Source: Mesorhizobium wenxiniae
GTDB lineage: Bacteria > Pseudomonadota > Alphaproteobacteria > Rhizobiales > Rhizobiaceae
Assembly: GCF_002284535.1 (NCBI RefSeq)
Contig: NZ_NPKH01000023.1
Span: 341,767-405,766, forward strand
Direction: 5' to 3'
Length of the DNA stretch: 64,000 nt
Shown: in pieces, positions 7,482 to 15,594 of the stretch
How positions within the stretch are numbered: position 1 is the first letter of the stretch
Layout of the letters: every line of letters starts with the position of its first letter
Notes under the pieces: generated by a model
What the model was told of the DNA's origin: nothing
Databases searched by the model: none
The model's input: only the letters and a program-made list of their open reading frames with translations
Program-made: the position numbers and the translations under genes

Positions 7482-10031
7482 ATGGCGCTCGAGACCTACC
7501 GCAAGAAGCGGAATTTTTCCGTTACCCCGGAGCCGCAGGGGCGCAGGGCGCCCGGGACCGGCAACAGCTTCGTCATACAGAAGCATGATGCCACCCGGCT
7601 CCATTACGATTTTCGTCTCGAAATGGACGGCGTGCTCAAGAGCTGGGCCGTCACAAAAGGGCCGAGCCTGATCCCCGGCGAGAAGCGCCTTGCCGTCCAT
7701 GTCGAGGATCATCCTTTGGAATATGGCGGTTTCGAAGGCACCATCCCTAAAGGCGAATATGGCGGCGGCACCGTTATTTTGTGGGACAGAGGCACTTGGT
7801 CGCCGATCGGCGACGCGCATCGCGGCTATGCGAAAGGCCATCTCGATTTCGAACTTCACGGCGAGAAGCTCGGCGGCCGCTGGCATCTTGTGCGGATGGC
7901 CGGAAAGCCGCGGGAGAAGCGCGAGAACTGGCTGCTGATCAAAGGCGACGATGCCGCCGCGCGCACGGAAGGTGATCCCGACATTCTGGACGAGCGGCCG
8001 GAATCTGTCGCGACCGGCCGCAAGATCGAGGACGTCGCCGGCGAAGAGCCCGGCTGGTCCTCCAAGACGGGGCGCATTCGGAAGCGCCGCGGCGGCCGCA
8101 CGGGGGCAACTCAACCAGAAGAGCGGCCTGCAACCGTAAGCGTTCCCCAACCGTCAAAGATCAAGGGTGCCAAGAAGGCAGCGCTTCCCGATTTCGTCGA
8201 GCCGACGCTGGCGACCCTGGTCTCGTCCGCGCCGTCCGGCGAACGCTGGCTGCACGAGATCAAATTCGACGGCTACCGGCTGCAGGCCAGGATCGAAGCC
8301 GGTCGTGTCAAACTGTTGACGCGGAGCGGTCTCGACTGGACAAAGAAATTCGGAAAGGCGGTCGTTTCGGCGCTGGCCGATATCCCTGTCGGGACGGCGC
8401 TGATCGATGGTGAACTCGTGGTCGAGACCTCCGCCGGCGCATCGGATTTTTCCGCGCTGCAAGCCGATCTCAGCGAGGGCCGCAGTGATCGCTTTCGCTT
8501 CTACGTCTTCGACCTGCTTCATCTTGACGGGTACGATCTGCGTGACGTTGCGTTGATCACCCGCAAGGAATTGCTGGAAAAGATCATCGGCGGTGATAAC
8601 GCCATCATCAGCTACAGCGGACATTTTGAGGAGAATGGCGCTCTGGTCCTGCAACACGCCTGCCGGCTGAGCCTGGAAGGCGTTGTCTCCAAGCTTCGCG
8701 ACGCGCCCTACCGCTCTGGCCGCAACAAGAACTGGGTGAAGTCGAAATGCTCTGCGCGGCAGGAATTTGTCGTGGCCGGCTATGTCCCCTCGACAACCTC
8801 GCGCAATGCGATCGGTTCGCTCATCCTGGGTGTCTATGATGACGGCAAGCTTCATCATGTCGGACGCGTCGGCACCGGCTACACGGCGGCGGTTGCCGAG
8901 AGCCTCTTCAAGAAGCTCGAGCGAATACGCATTCCGTCAACCCCGTTCGACGAACGGCTGACCGCCGAGGAGGCTCGGCAAGTCCGCTATGTCAGGCCGG
9001 AACTCGTCGCCGAAATCGAGTTCCGGGCGTGGACCGCCGACGGCAATCTGCGCCACGCCTCATTCCGCGGATTACGCGAAGACAAGCCGGCGAAGGAGAT
9101 CGTCCGCGAAACGCCGAAGACGAGCAAGGCAGCACCCAAACCTCAGCGTCGGAGCGTCAAGCTCACCCATCCCGATCGCCTCTACTGGCCGGACCAGGGC
9201 GTGACCAAGGAAGGCCTCGCCGATTATTATGCCGAGGTGTGGCGCTATGCGTCGCCCTACATCGTCGGCCGCGCGTTAGCGCTGGTGCGATGTCCCAACG
9301 GGATTTCGGGTGAGCAGTTCTTCCAGAAGCATGCCTGGAAGGGCCTCAACCCCAACATTGTCCTGGTTCACGACCCCAAGGATCCGCCCGACGAGCGGCT
9401 GATCAGCATCAATGATCTCGATGGGCTGATCGGTCTCGTCCAATCGGCGGCGCTGGAGATCCACCCCTGGGGTTCGATGGTAAGCGATTGGGAGCGTCCG
9501 GACACGATCATCATGGATCTCGACCCCGGCGAGGACGTGAGCTGGGAGGCGGTGATCGAAGCGGCCGTCGAGACCCGCGACCGGCTGAAGAATGCAGGGC
9601 TTGTCCCCTTCATCAAGACCTCCGGCGGCAAGGGTCTGCACGTTGTGGCGCCGTTGAAACCGAAAGCGGAATGGCCAGCTGTGAAAGCCTTCACCAAGGC
9701 GATTGCCGACTCCATGGCCGCCGACAGTCCCAACCGCTACGTCTCGACCATCACAAAATCCAAACGGCGCGGAAAAATCCTCGTCGACTATCTGCGAAAC
9801 CAGCGCGGTGCGACCGCAGTCGCACCCTATTCGACAAGAGCACGACCGGGTGCGGCGGTGTCTATGCCGCTTGCCTGGGACGAGCTCGGACCCGGCATCG
9901 GACCGGCCTATTTTACCGTCGAGAACACACCGACCCGGCTTGCCTCACTATCGTCGGATCCCTGGCAGGATTTCCGAGCTGCCGCAGCGCCGATCGAAGA
10001 TCGTGCAAACCGACGCAAGAAAGCGGCTTGA
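7482..10031 (+). CDS. ligD: multifunctional ATP-dependent DNA ligase LigD
   Basis: An 849-residue LigD with all three domains. The order is N-terminal 3'-phosphoesterase (about 30-155; HDATRLHYDFRLEMDGVL, HVEDHPLEYGGFEGTIPKGEYGGG), central ligase (about 235-530; adenylation Lys261 in EIKFDGYR, later IDGELVVE and an SLEGVVSKLRDAPY motif) and C-terminal primase-polymerase (about 555-840; KLTHPDRLYWPDQG, the DLD metal pair near 679-681, FIKTSGGKGLHV). It is the repair enzyme of bacterial non-homologous end joining, trimming, filling and sealing Ku-bound ends. It lies 3 bases after ku. A disordered Lys/Arg linker separates the first two domains. Length and order fit rhizobial LigD. Confidence 0.95.
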   Translation: MALETYRKKRNFSVTPEPQGRRAPGTGNSFVIQKHDATRLHYDFRLEMDGVLKSWAVTKGPSLIPGEKRLAVHVEDHPLEYGGFEGTIPKGEYGGGTVILWDRGTWSPIGDAHRGYAKGHLDFELHGEKLGGRWHLVRMAGKPREKRENWLLIKGDDAAARTEGDPDILDERPESVATGRKIEDVAGEEPGWSSKTGRIRKRRGGRTGATQPEERPATVSVPQPSKIKGAKKAALPDFVEPTLATLVSSAPSGERWLHEIKFDGYRLQARIEAGRVKLLTRSGLDWTKKFGKAVVSALADIPVGTALIDGELVVETSAGASDFSALQADLSEGRSDRFRFYVFDLLHLDGYDLRDVALITRKELLEKIIGGDNAIISYSGHFEENGALVLQHACRLSLEGVVSKLRDAPYRSGRNKNWVKSKCSARQEFVVAGYVPSTTSRNAIGSLILGVYDDGKLHHVGRVGTGYTAAVAESLFKKLERIRIPSTPFDERLTAEEARQVRYVRPELVAEIEFRAWTADGNLRHASFRGLREDKPAKEIVRETPKTSKAAPKPQRRSVKLTHPDRLYWPDQGVTKEGLADYYAEVWRYASPYIVGRALALVRCPNGISGEQFFQKHAWKGLNPNIVLVHDPKDPPDERLISINDLDGLIGLVQSAALEIHPWGSMVSDWERPDTIIMDLDPGEDVSWEAVIEAAVETRDRLKNAGLVPFIKTSGGKGLHVVAPLKPKAEWPAVKAFTKAIADSMAADSPNRYVSTITKSKRRGKILVDYLRNQRGATAVAPYSTRARPGAAVSMPLAWDELGPGIGPAYFTVENTPTRLASLSSDPWQDFRAAAAPIEDRANRRKKAA

Positions 10032-10066
10032 GGAGGGCATTGCGAAGGTGCATGCATCCGAACAAA

Positions 10067-11080
10067 TCAGGCGATCTGCTCAAACGTGCATTGTTCCGGA
10101 GCCTTGTCCGGCCGCCAGCGCAGGAACTTGGTGCCATGCCGGAAACGGTCGCCGGTGACGTGATCGAAGCGTACTTCGACCACCAGTTCGGGCCGGACCG
10201 GCTCCCATTCACCGCTGCGCTCGGTGCTCCAGCGGCTCAGCCCGCCCGGCGCCTTTCCGGTGAAGCCGGGGGGCTCGCGCATCGCTTCGAGTTTGCGGGT
10301 AAGCTCGGCCCTGTCGTCCTTGGCAATGGTCGAGGTGAAACCGACGTGATCGAGCTTGCCGGCCTGGTTGTAAAGACCCAGCAACAGAGAGCCGACCTCC
10401 GGGCTGTTGCTGAGATAGCGAAAGCCGCCGACCACGCAATCGGCCGACCGCAACCGCTTTACCTTCACCATCGCGCGCACCCCCGGTTGGTACGGACCGT
10501 CCAGCCGCTTGGCGACCACGCCGTCTGTCGCCCCATGTCCGGCAGCCCCTAACCAGGCGCGGGCTTCCTTCACATCGCGCGTACAGTGCGAAAGCACGAT
10601 GTTCCTGCGGTTTGCCGAAGCGACGAAAGCCTCAAGGATCGCTCGCCGTTTTTTCAGGGTCCGCGCCAACCAGACAGTTCCGTGCTCATCGCAGAGCATG
10701 TCGAAGAGGACGATGTGCGCCGGGGTTTCGGCGGACAGCTTGCGGATCCTGCTCTCGGCGGGATGAAGCCGCATCTGGAGGGCGTCGAACGACGGTTTGC
10801 CGTCGACCGAGATGACGATTTCACCGTCGACGACAAAACGGCGCGACGGCAGTTCCTTCAATGTCGCGACGAGTTCGGGAAAATAGCGTCCGAGCGGCTT
10901 GCCTGACTTTGCGCGCAACTCCACCGCATCGTCCTGCCGAAATGCCAGGCAGCGAAAACCATCCCATTTGCGCTCGTATTGCCATCCGTCTCCTTCGGGA
11001 ATCGCATCGGCCGCCTTGGCCTCCATCGGAGGCGTATCGAGCGGCAGGGCGAAGCCGCCGTCGCGGGGGATGACCTTCAT
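10067..11080 (-). CDS. ATP-dependent DNA ligase (LigC/LigD-ligase type)
   Basis: A 337-residue ligase-only protein: adenylation motif I YERKWDGFR (Lys at about residue 38), motif III FVVDGEIVI, motif IV GVVAKRLDGPY, motif V MVKVKRLR, then an OB-fold (ADCVVGGFRYLSN, LLLGLYNQAGKLDHVGF). There is no polymerase or phosphoesterase domain, so it corresponds to LigC or a split ligase domain of LigD. It is 36 bases downstream of the second ku gene on the same strand, which suggests a dedicated Ku-ligase pair. It converges on ligD with a 35-base gap. Confidence 0.9.
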   Translation of the reverse strand: MKVIPRDGGFALPLDTPPMEAKAADAIPEGDGWQYERKWDGFRCLAFRQDDAVELRAKSGKPLGRYFPELVATLKELPSRRFVVDGEIVISVDGKPSFDALQMRLHPAESRIRKLSAETPAHIVLFDMLCDEHGTVWLARTLKKRRAILEAFVASANRRNIVLSHCTRDVKEARAWLGAAGHGATDGVVAKRLDGPYQPGVRAMVKVKRLRSADCVVGGFRYLSNSPEVGSLLLGLYNQAGKLDHVGFTSTIAKDDRAELTRKLEAMREPPGFTGKAPGGLSRWSTERSGEWEPVRPELVVEVRFDHVTGDRFRHGTKFLRWRPDKAPEQCTFEQIA

Positions 11081-11116
11081 TGTGCTGCCTTTGTTCTCCC
11101 GAGCAACTCCGTGCGC

Positions 11117-11920
11117 CTATTTTCGCTTTCCGGCCTCCGAGCCGATGCTTTTGCGCAGCGCATCCATGATGTTGATCACGTTGCTGGGCGGTTGCTCGGC
11201 CTTGTCCTTCGCCTTGGTTGGACGCTTCTTGCCCTTCTTCTTCGAGGCAATGATCTCCAGCAGCCGCGCCTGGACGGGATCTCCGGTCATGGCGGGATCC
11301 CACTGCCTGGTTCGCTCATCGATCAAGGTCGAGACCATATCCATCAGTTTCGGGTCGGGTTTGGCGTTTTCGATCTTGCCGAAATAATCCTCGGGATCGC
11401 GAACCTCGTCGCCATAGCGCAGTGTCCACAGCACGATGCCCTTGCCTCGTGGTTCAAGCATGACGGCGCGCTCGCGGCGGTACATGACCAGTCGCGATAT
11501 TCCGACTGTCCCTGTCGACTGCATCGCGTCGCGAATGACCGAGAATGCTTCCTCCCCGACCGGATCGTCAGGGGTGAGATAGTGGGGCTTGTCGTACCAG
11601 ATCCAGCCGATGCTGTCGGCATCGACAAACATGTCGATGTCGATGGTGCGCGTGCTCTCCAGCGCGACTGCGTCGATCTCATCGTCCTGGAGCAGGACGT
11701 ATTCGTCCTCGCCGCGCTGATAGCCCTTGACCTCGTCGTCTTCAGCAACTGGTTTGCCGCTGACGGCGTCGACATATTGGCTGACGACGCGATGCCCGCT
11801 CTTGCGATTGAGCGTATGGAACCGGACCTTTTCGCTCTCGGTGGTAGCGGGCGTCATCGCGACCGGACAGGTCACGAGCGAAAGCTTCAGATAGCCTTTC
11901 CAGAAAGGACGCGGCGCCAT
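11117..11920 (-). CDS. ku: Ku protein for non-homologous end joining (copy 2)
   Basis: A 267-residue Ku. The start MAPRPFWKGYLKLSLVTCPVAM is canonical. The core (HRVVSQYVDAVSGKPVAEDDEVKGY, IGWIWYDKPHYLTPDDP, ISRLVMYRRERAVMLEPRGKGIVLWTL) is full length, and the tail is short and Lys-rich with a final NVINIMDALRKSIG motif like that of copy 1 (VVDLMDALRQSAG). Sequence divergence from copy 1 is high across the whole protein, so they are separate lineages and not a recent duplication. It is operonic with the ligase downstream. The two Ku proteins may form distinct homodimers or a heterodimer. Confidence 0.93.
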   Translation of the reverse strand: MAPRPFWKGYLKLSLVTCPVAMTPATTESEKVRFHTLNRKSGHRVVSQYVDAVSGKPVAEDDEVKGYQRGEDEYVLLQDDEIDAVALESTRTIDIDMFVDADSIGWIWYDKPHYLTPDDPVGEEAFSVIRDAMQSTGTVGISRLVMYRRERAVMLEPRGKGIVLWTLRYGDEVRDPEDYFGKIENAKPDPKLMDMVSTLIDERTRQWDPAMTGDPVQARLLEIIASKKKGKKRPTKAKDKAEQPPSNVINIMDALRKSIGSEAGKRK

Positions 11921-12103
11921 CGAGGATCCTCGGCAGGTGTAAAACAGTCGAACGCATCAAGGTGATCGATTGTTCCAGCATCGTTTCGTCGCGCTCCCAA
12001 GGCTCGCCAGCAAGAATCCATCATTTTTCCGGTTCGAGAAGGAACCGATGCGCGCAAGCGCAGTTCGGGGCAGACAAACAGCTCGGCAGCAAGGACCATT
12101 TCA

Positions 12104-13246
12104 ATGTCGGAAGCGATCCGGATCGCAATCGGCGCTCCATTGTCGGGAAATGCGGCGGCGCTTGGCGCCGAGATGAAGCAGGCGATCGAACTCGCGGTCG
12201 AGGAGCAGAACGCGGACGGTGGCATTGCGGGCTTTCCCATCATGGTTGAGGGTGCGGACGATCAGGGAAAGGTCGAGACCGGACGGCAAGTCGCGGACGA
12301 CTTTTGCAACCGGCCGGATCTGCTTGGCGTCGTTGGCCACTACAACAGCAATGTCACCATCGCTGCGGCGGAAATCTATGCCGCCCACGACCTCCCGATG
12401 ATCACGCCGATCGCTTCCGACACAGCGCTCACCGAGCGCTCTCTGCCGAATGTCTTTCGCTTCACCAACCGGGATGATCAGACCGGAGCAGCCATTTCCC
12501 GTCATCTCTACGACACCATGGGCAAGCGCCGCGCCGTCCTGGTCGAAACCGAAACGATCTACGGCCACAGCATAGGCATCGCGTTCTCGCGGGCCTTTCT
12601 GTCGCTCGGAGGACGCATCGCGGAGCGGCGAACGGTTCGCGAAGGGAGCCGCGATTTTGACCCGCTGGTCGCATCTCTGCGGGCCGATTTCGATCTGCTG
12701 TTCTACGGCGGCAGTTTCGAGGGTGCTTTCATCCTGCGGGCGATGCGCCGTGCAGGTCTCCACCAGCTCTTTGCCAGCGGTGACGGCTGTTGGGACGCGG
12801 TGAATTTCCTTGAGCCTGCGGGAGAAACCGCAACATTGGGCGAAGGCGTTCTCGTGCTGTCCGCCACGCCCGAAGTGGGTAGATTCGCTGGTTCAAGCGA
12901 TTTCGCTGCACGCTATGCGACGCTGTTCGGACCAATCGGCAACTATGCGGTGAATTGCTACGATTCAGTCCGCGTGCTGATCGCCGCAATCAGGGACGCG
13001 ATCACTGAAACCAAGGGAAATCCGAGCCGGCGCGACGTTCTGACTGCGATGCGGAAGCTCCGCTTCAAAGGCATTGCCTATAGCGATCCCGTGCAGTGGG
13101 ACGAAAAAGGCGACAACCTGGCCGTCGTCACGGCGCTCAATGTCGTGGAAAATGGCCGATTCCGACAGGTTGCGGAAATCCCGCGAACGCAAGGGGGCCT
13201 GATAGATGCGGCCTCGCGACGACCGCGGCAATTTTTATCAAGGTGA
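12104..13246 (+). CDS. type 1 periplasmic-binding-fold protein (LivK-like), no signal peptide
   Basis: A 380-residue protein with the fold of branched-chain amino acid/amide binding proteins: IRIAIGAPLSGNAAALGAEMKQAIELAVEEQN, VVGHYNSNVTIAAAEIYAAHDLPMITPIASD, GKRRAVLVETETIYGHSIG, FDLLFYGGSFEGAFILRAMRRAG and NYAVNCYDSVRVLIAAI. Unlike transporter subunits it starts directly with the fold and has no Sec signal. No permease or ATPase genes are near. It could be a cytosolic ligand sensor of the AmiC type, or the export signal may have been lost. AAGGA precedes the ATG. Confidence 0.8.
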   Translation: MSEAIRIAIGAPLSGNAAALGAEMKQAIELAVEEQNADGGIAGFPIMVEGADDQGKVETGRQVADDFCNRPDLLGVVGHYNSNVTIAAAEIYAAHDLPMITPIASDTALTERSLPNVFRFTNRDDQTGAAISRHLYDTMGKRRAVLVETETIYGHSIGIAFSRAFLSLGGRIAERRTVREGSRDFDPLVASLRADFDLLFYGGSFEGAFILRAMRRAGLHQLFASGDGCWDAVNFLEPAGETATLGEGVLVLSATPEVGRFAGSSDFAARYATLFGPIGNYAVNCYDSVRVLIAAIRDAITETKGNPSRRDVLTAMRKLRFKGIAYSDPVQWDEKGDNLAVVTALNVVENGRFRQVAEIPRTQGGLIDAASRRPRQFLSR

Positions 13247-13310
13247 AACGAAACAATTGCCTCCGATCGCCGTTTCGCCAGCAAGGTGAATTTTGGGCGA
13301 GGAAGCGACG

Positions 13311-13415
13311 ATGAGTGCAACCGGCCCGGAGGTTTTCGGCAAGACGCTGCAGACCGCGAACATCTTGGCACGAGTAGCGACCCAGCGATGCCAGGTCTCG
13401 CCCTTGCAAAGGTGA
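13311..13415 (+). pseudogene. DUF2267 N-terminal remnant
   Basis: A 34-codon frame starting MSATGPEVFGKTLQTANIL after a good GGAAGCGACG leader. As I remember the family, DUF2267 proteins begin almost identically (MSATGLEVFDKT, then QTT or QTTHIW). The similarity stops after about 19 residues; the rest of the roughly 130-residue domain is absent and the frame ends 5 bases before the phosphoribosyltransferase start. DUF2267 genes often sit beside such phosphoribosyltransferase genes, so this is probably the stump of a deleted neighbour. It may now act only as a leader. Confidence 0.5.
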
Positions 13416-13420
13416 AGCCA

Positions 13421-14110
13421 ATGATTTTTGACGCGCCGAAATTCAGGGATCGAACGGAGGCGGGGCGCCAGCTTGCCGCCGCTTTGACCGGGTTCGCGGC
13501 AACCGATCCACTGGTGCTGGCGCTGCCACGCGGCGGAGTGCCGGTTGGCTTCGAAGTGGCGAAGTCACTCCGTGCCCGGCTCGACGTGCTGCTTGTACGC
13601 AAGATCGGCGCGCCGGGCCATTCCGAATATGGCATCGGCGCGGTCGTCGACGGGGAGAATCCGCAGCTCGTCCTCAACGAGGAGGCGATGGCTTTGGTCC
13701 AACCGTCAGACGATTACGTCGAGGCAGAGAAACGGCGGCAACTGCTCGAAATCGAACGCCGCAGAAACCTCTATCTCGGCAGCAGGCCTGCAGCTTCAGT
13801 CCTTGGCCGGACCGTTATCGTCGTCGACGACGGCATAGCGACCGGAGGCACGGTCAGAGTGGCGCTCAAGGCGTTAAGGAAGGATCGGGCCGCGCATGTT
13901 GTCTTGGCCGTTCCGGTAGCACCCAGGGATACGCTCGCCCTGATAAAAGCCGATGTGGACGAAGTGGTCTGTCTCGCCACGCCCGAGCCGTTTGTTGCGG
14001 TGGGCCGGTATTATGGGGACTTCGCGCAGACCACGGACGCGGAGGTGATCCGGCTGCTGCGTGAGGCAGAACAGTTCGAGAGCAAATCGTCGATGCGATC
14101 TGCCGGTTAA
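13421..14110 (+). CDS. phosphoribosyltransferase family protein
   Basis: A 229-residue type I PRTase-fold protein. Motifs: LVLALPRGGVPVGFEVA (N-terminal Rossmann strand with the RGG loop), LLVRKIGAPGHSEYGIGAV, and the PRPP-binding loop VIVVDDGIATGGTV (about residues 130-144) followed by AAHVVLAVPVAPRDTLALI and LATPEPFVAVGRYYGDF. This is the broad 'predicted phosphoribosyltransferase' group whose substrate base is unknown; the family is linked to stress and erythromycin-esterase-type genes in proteobacteria. I took the ATG at 13421 because the conserved DAPKFRDRTEAGRQLA begins there; an in-frame ATG at 13388 would add 11 residues. Confidence 0.85.
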   Translation: MIFDAPKFRDRTEAGRQLAAALTGFAATDPLVLALPRGGVPVGFEVAKSLRARLDVLLVRKIGAPGHSEYGIGAVVDGENPQLVLNEEAMALVQPSDDYVEAEKRRQLLEIERRRNLYLGSRPAASVLGRTVIVVDDGIATGGTVRVALKALRKDRAAHVVLAVPVAPRDTLALIKADVDEVVCLATPEPFVAVGRYYGDFAQTTDAEVIRLLREAEQFESKSSMRSAG

Positions 14111-14225
14111 CTCATCGCCGACAGCCGAAGGAGCAAGCTATCGCTAGGGACCGACGGAAGCAGATCGTCGAGCGGGCGATATCTTTCTCTACCAGCCAGA
14201 CCGCGCCCCAACGGCGGGCGAGCGG

Positions 14226-14441
14226 TCAGTCCCGCAAACGATTGGCAGCGTGATCCTGGCGCTGCTCGGTCGCGACCTGCTTGGAATCCAGACCGCGTTC
14301 CTTCGTATGCTGAGCCTTGTCGCGGTTGGACAGGATTTGGTTTTCTTCGAGCTTATCCTTTGGGGTCGTGGTCATGGCACCTGTACCAGAACCCTTTCCC
14401 CGTGCACCCGCTCCGACATGCTTCTTGCTACCTTTTGCCAT
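14226..14441 (-). CDS. small hypothetical protein, Lys/Gly-rich
   Basis: A 71-residue hydrophilic protein: a Gly/Lys-rich start (MAKGSKKHVGAGARGKGSGTGAM), then TTTPKDKLEENQILSNRDKAQHTKERGLDSKQV. No membrane segment, no Cys. GGAGC lies about six bases before the ATG. It has the composition of rhizobial stress-induced disordered proteins. The 81-residue gene ends 16 bases upstream on the same strand, so both are probably co-transcribed. Function unknown. Confidence 0.6.
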   Translation of the reverse strand: MAKGSKKHVGAGARGKGSGTGAMTTTPKDKLEENQILSNRDKAQHTKERGLDSKQVATEQRQDHAANRLRD

Positions 14442-14457
14442 CGGCTTGCTCCAATTC

Positions 14458-14703
14458 TTAGTCGTCGGGACGATTCTTGTGGTGAACGCTCTCCTGATTT
14501 TCTCCGCGAAGGATGTTGCGATCGTCAGGATCAACAAGGTCGGGTGTCTTGGACCTGATTTCCGATCCCTTGCGCAGCGCTTCACGTTCCGCTGCGGATC
14601 GCTTCAGGTCCGCCTCTGCGTCGAAATCCTTGCCGGCGCCCTTCGTGTTCTCCCGCTTTTCAATGATGCGCAATTGCTGCTCATGGGTCCTGCGTCCAGC
14701 CAT
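14458..14703 (-). CDS. small hypothetical protein, charged helical
   Basis: An 81-residue, strongly charged protein (MAGRRTHEQQLRIIEKREN, then DFDAEADLKRSAAEREALRKGSEIRS), probably one amphipathic helix followed by a disordered tail ending NILRGENQESVHHKNRPDD. The ATG at 14703 follows a textbook AAGGAGG by seven bases. It lies upstream of the 71-residue gene in the same direction. Function unknown. Confidence 0.65.
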   Translation of the reverse strand: MAGRRTHEQQLRIIEKRENTKGAGKDFDAEADLKRSAAEREALRKGSEIRSKTPDLVDPDDRNILRGENQESVHHKNRPDD

Positions 14704-14933
14704 TGGTTCCTCCTTGCGTTGGATTTGAGGCCCAGATTGCTGGCGGCATCGTCGACTTCCCGGTGATTGCAGGGGCCACGGTCGTTGCCGAAGCGGGAAT
14801 CGTGGGCACCACGATCTGAGCCTGTCCTTATGGCGATAATGGCAGGGCGGCGGGATCGTTCCGAAATGGCGGTCGAATAAACCGTCCATCGCTCATCGAC
14901 TCCGGACTGCCCATCCGCATCTGCCAAGATCCG

Positions 14934-15095
14934 TCAGTCTTTCTCCTCGCGATACAAGCGCTCGGTCGCCCGCGCGCTCTCCCTGCGTTCTGCGGGACCG
15001 CGACGGCGTCGCGTAAGGAGTGCGTAGGCGATCAGGATTGCCAGTATCAGGGGACCGCCTGCAACGACGAGCAACCACATGCTGTTCTCAAACAT
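14934..15095 (-). CDS. small single-pass membrane protein
   Basis: A 53-residue protein: a short N-terminus, one membrane helix (WLLVVAGGPLILAILIAYALL, residues 7-27), then an Arg-rich cytoplasmic tail (TRRRRGPAERRESARATERLYREEKD). AAAGGAG lies about nine bases before the ATG at 15095. Small helix-plus-charged-tail proteins of this kind are common and unassigned in Mesorhizobium. Confidence 0.65.
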   Translation of the reverse strand: MFENSMWLLVVAGGPLILAILIAYALLTRRRRGPAERRESARATERLYREEKD

Positions 15096-15594
15096 GGACC
15101 ATCTCCTTTCCCTCACAACCGAGAAGGCGCCGTAACCGTTCCTGGGCTCTGCGTAATGGAACCCTGTTCGCTGCGGACGGCGCCCGACCCGAAGCGATTG
15201 CCTGTCTGCGAGCTCGCGATCCGTTGCTTTGACGGCAATTATGCTACTGATTTGGCTGTGGTGCTGATTTGCGCCGACGACCCGCCGCCGAGGCGGGTTT
15301 TTTGTTTGAGTTTCGGCCATCCCTCAGAGCTGCATGTCACGCTTAAGGCGCGACTTGACCTCGCCGAACCATTTCCGAGAAACCGAGACCTGGCTGAAGT
15401 CCAAACGCGGTCTCCTGCGGTTTTGCCAGGCAAAGACCGAGGCCCGCCCCTCAGGCGGCGCTGCCCGCCTGCCGTTCCGATGGAACATCCCGGCATCTCC
15501 GTCGTTCGGCGACTGATCGCCGATGTCCACGTCTGACGCCTATCGCCGCAGCGAGAGCGTAAAGCTGCAGATACCAGATACAGAGGAGGCAACC
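15096..15594. other. gene-poor stretch with an orphan terminator
   Basis: About 500 bases between the small membrane protein (minus) and the TPP enzyme (plus). I see no convincing protein gene: the open frames here are antisense to one another and lack ribosome-binding sites. The one clear element is the terminator at 15281-15303. Promoters for both flanking genes must lie here, but I could not assign them. Confidence 0.5.
15281..15303 (+). terminator. intrinsic terminator, possibly of a small RNA
   Basis: A perfect 6-bp GC stem (CCCGCC at 15281-15286, GGCGGG at 15292-15297) with a GCCGA loop and six T after it. The T-run makes it active only on the plus strand. No plus-strand protein gene ends nearby (the closest is the phosphoribosyltransferase stop at 14110), so it may end a small non-coding RNA. 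Confidence 0.7.

Noticed and set aside
12104..13246. component of a branched-chain amino acid ABC importer
   Set aside because: No signal peptide and no permease or ATPase genes nearby; annotated as an orphan binding-fold protein instead.
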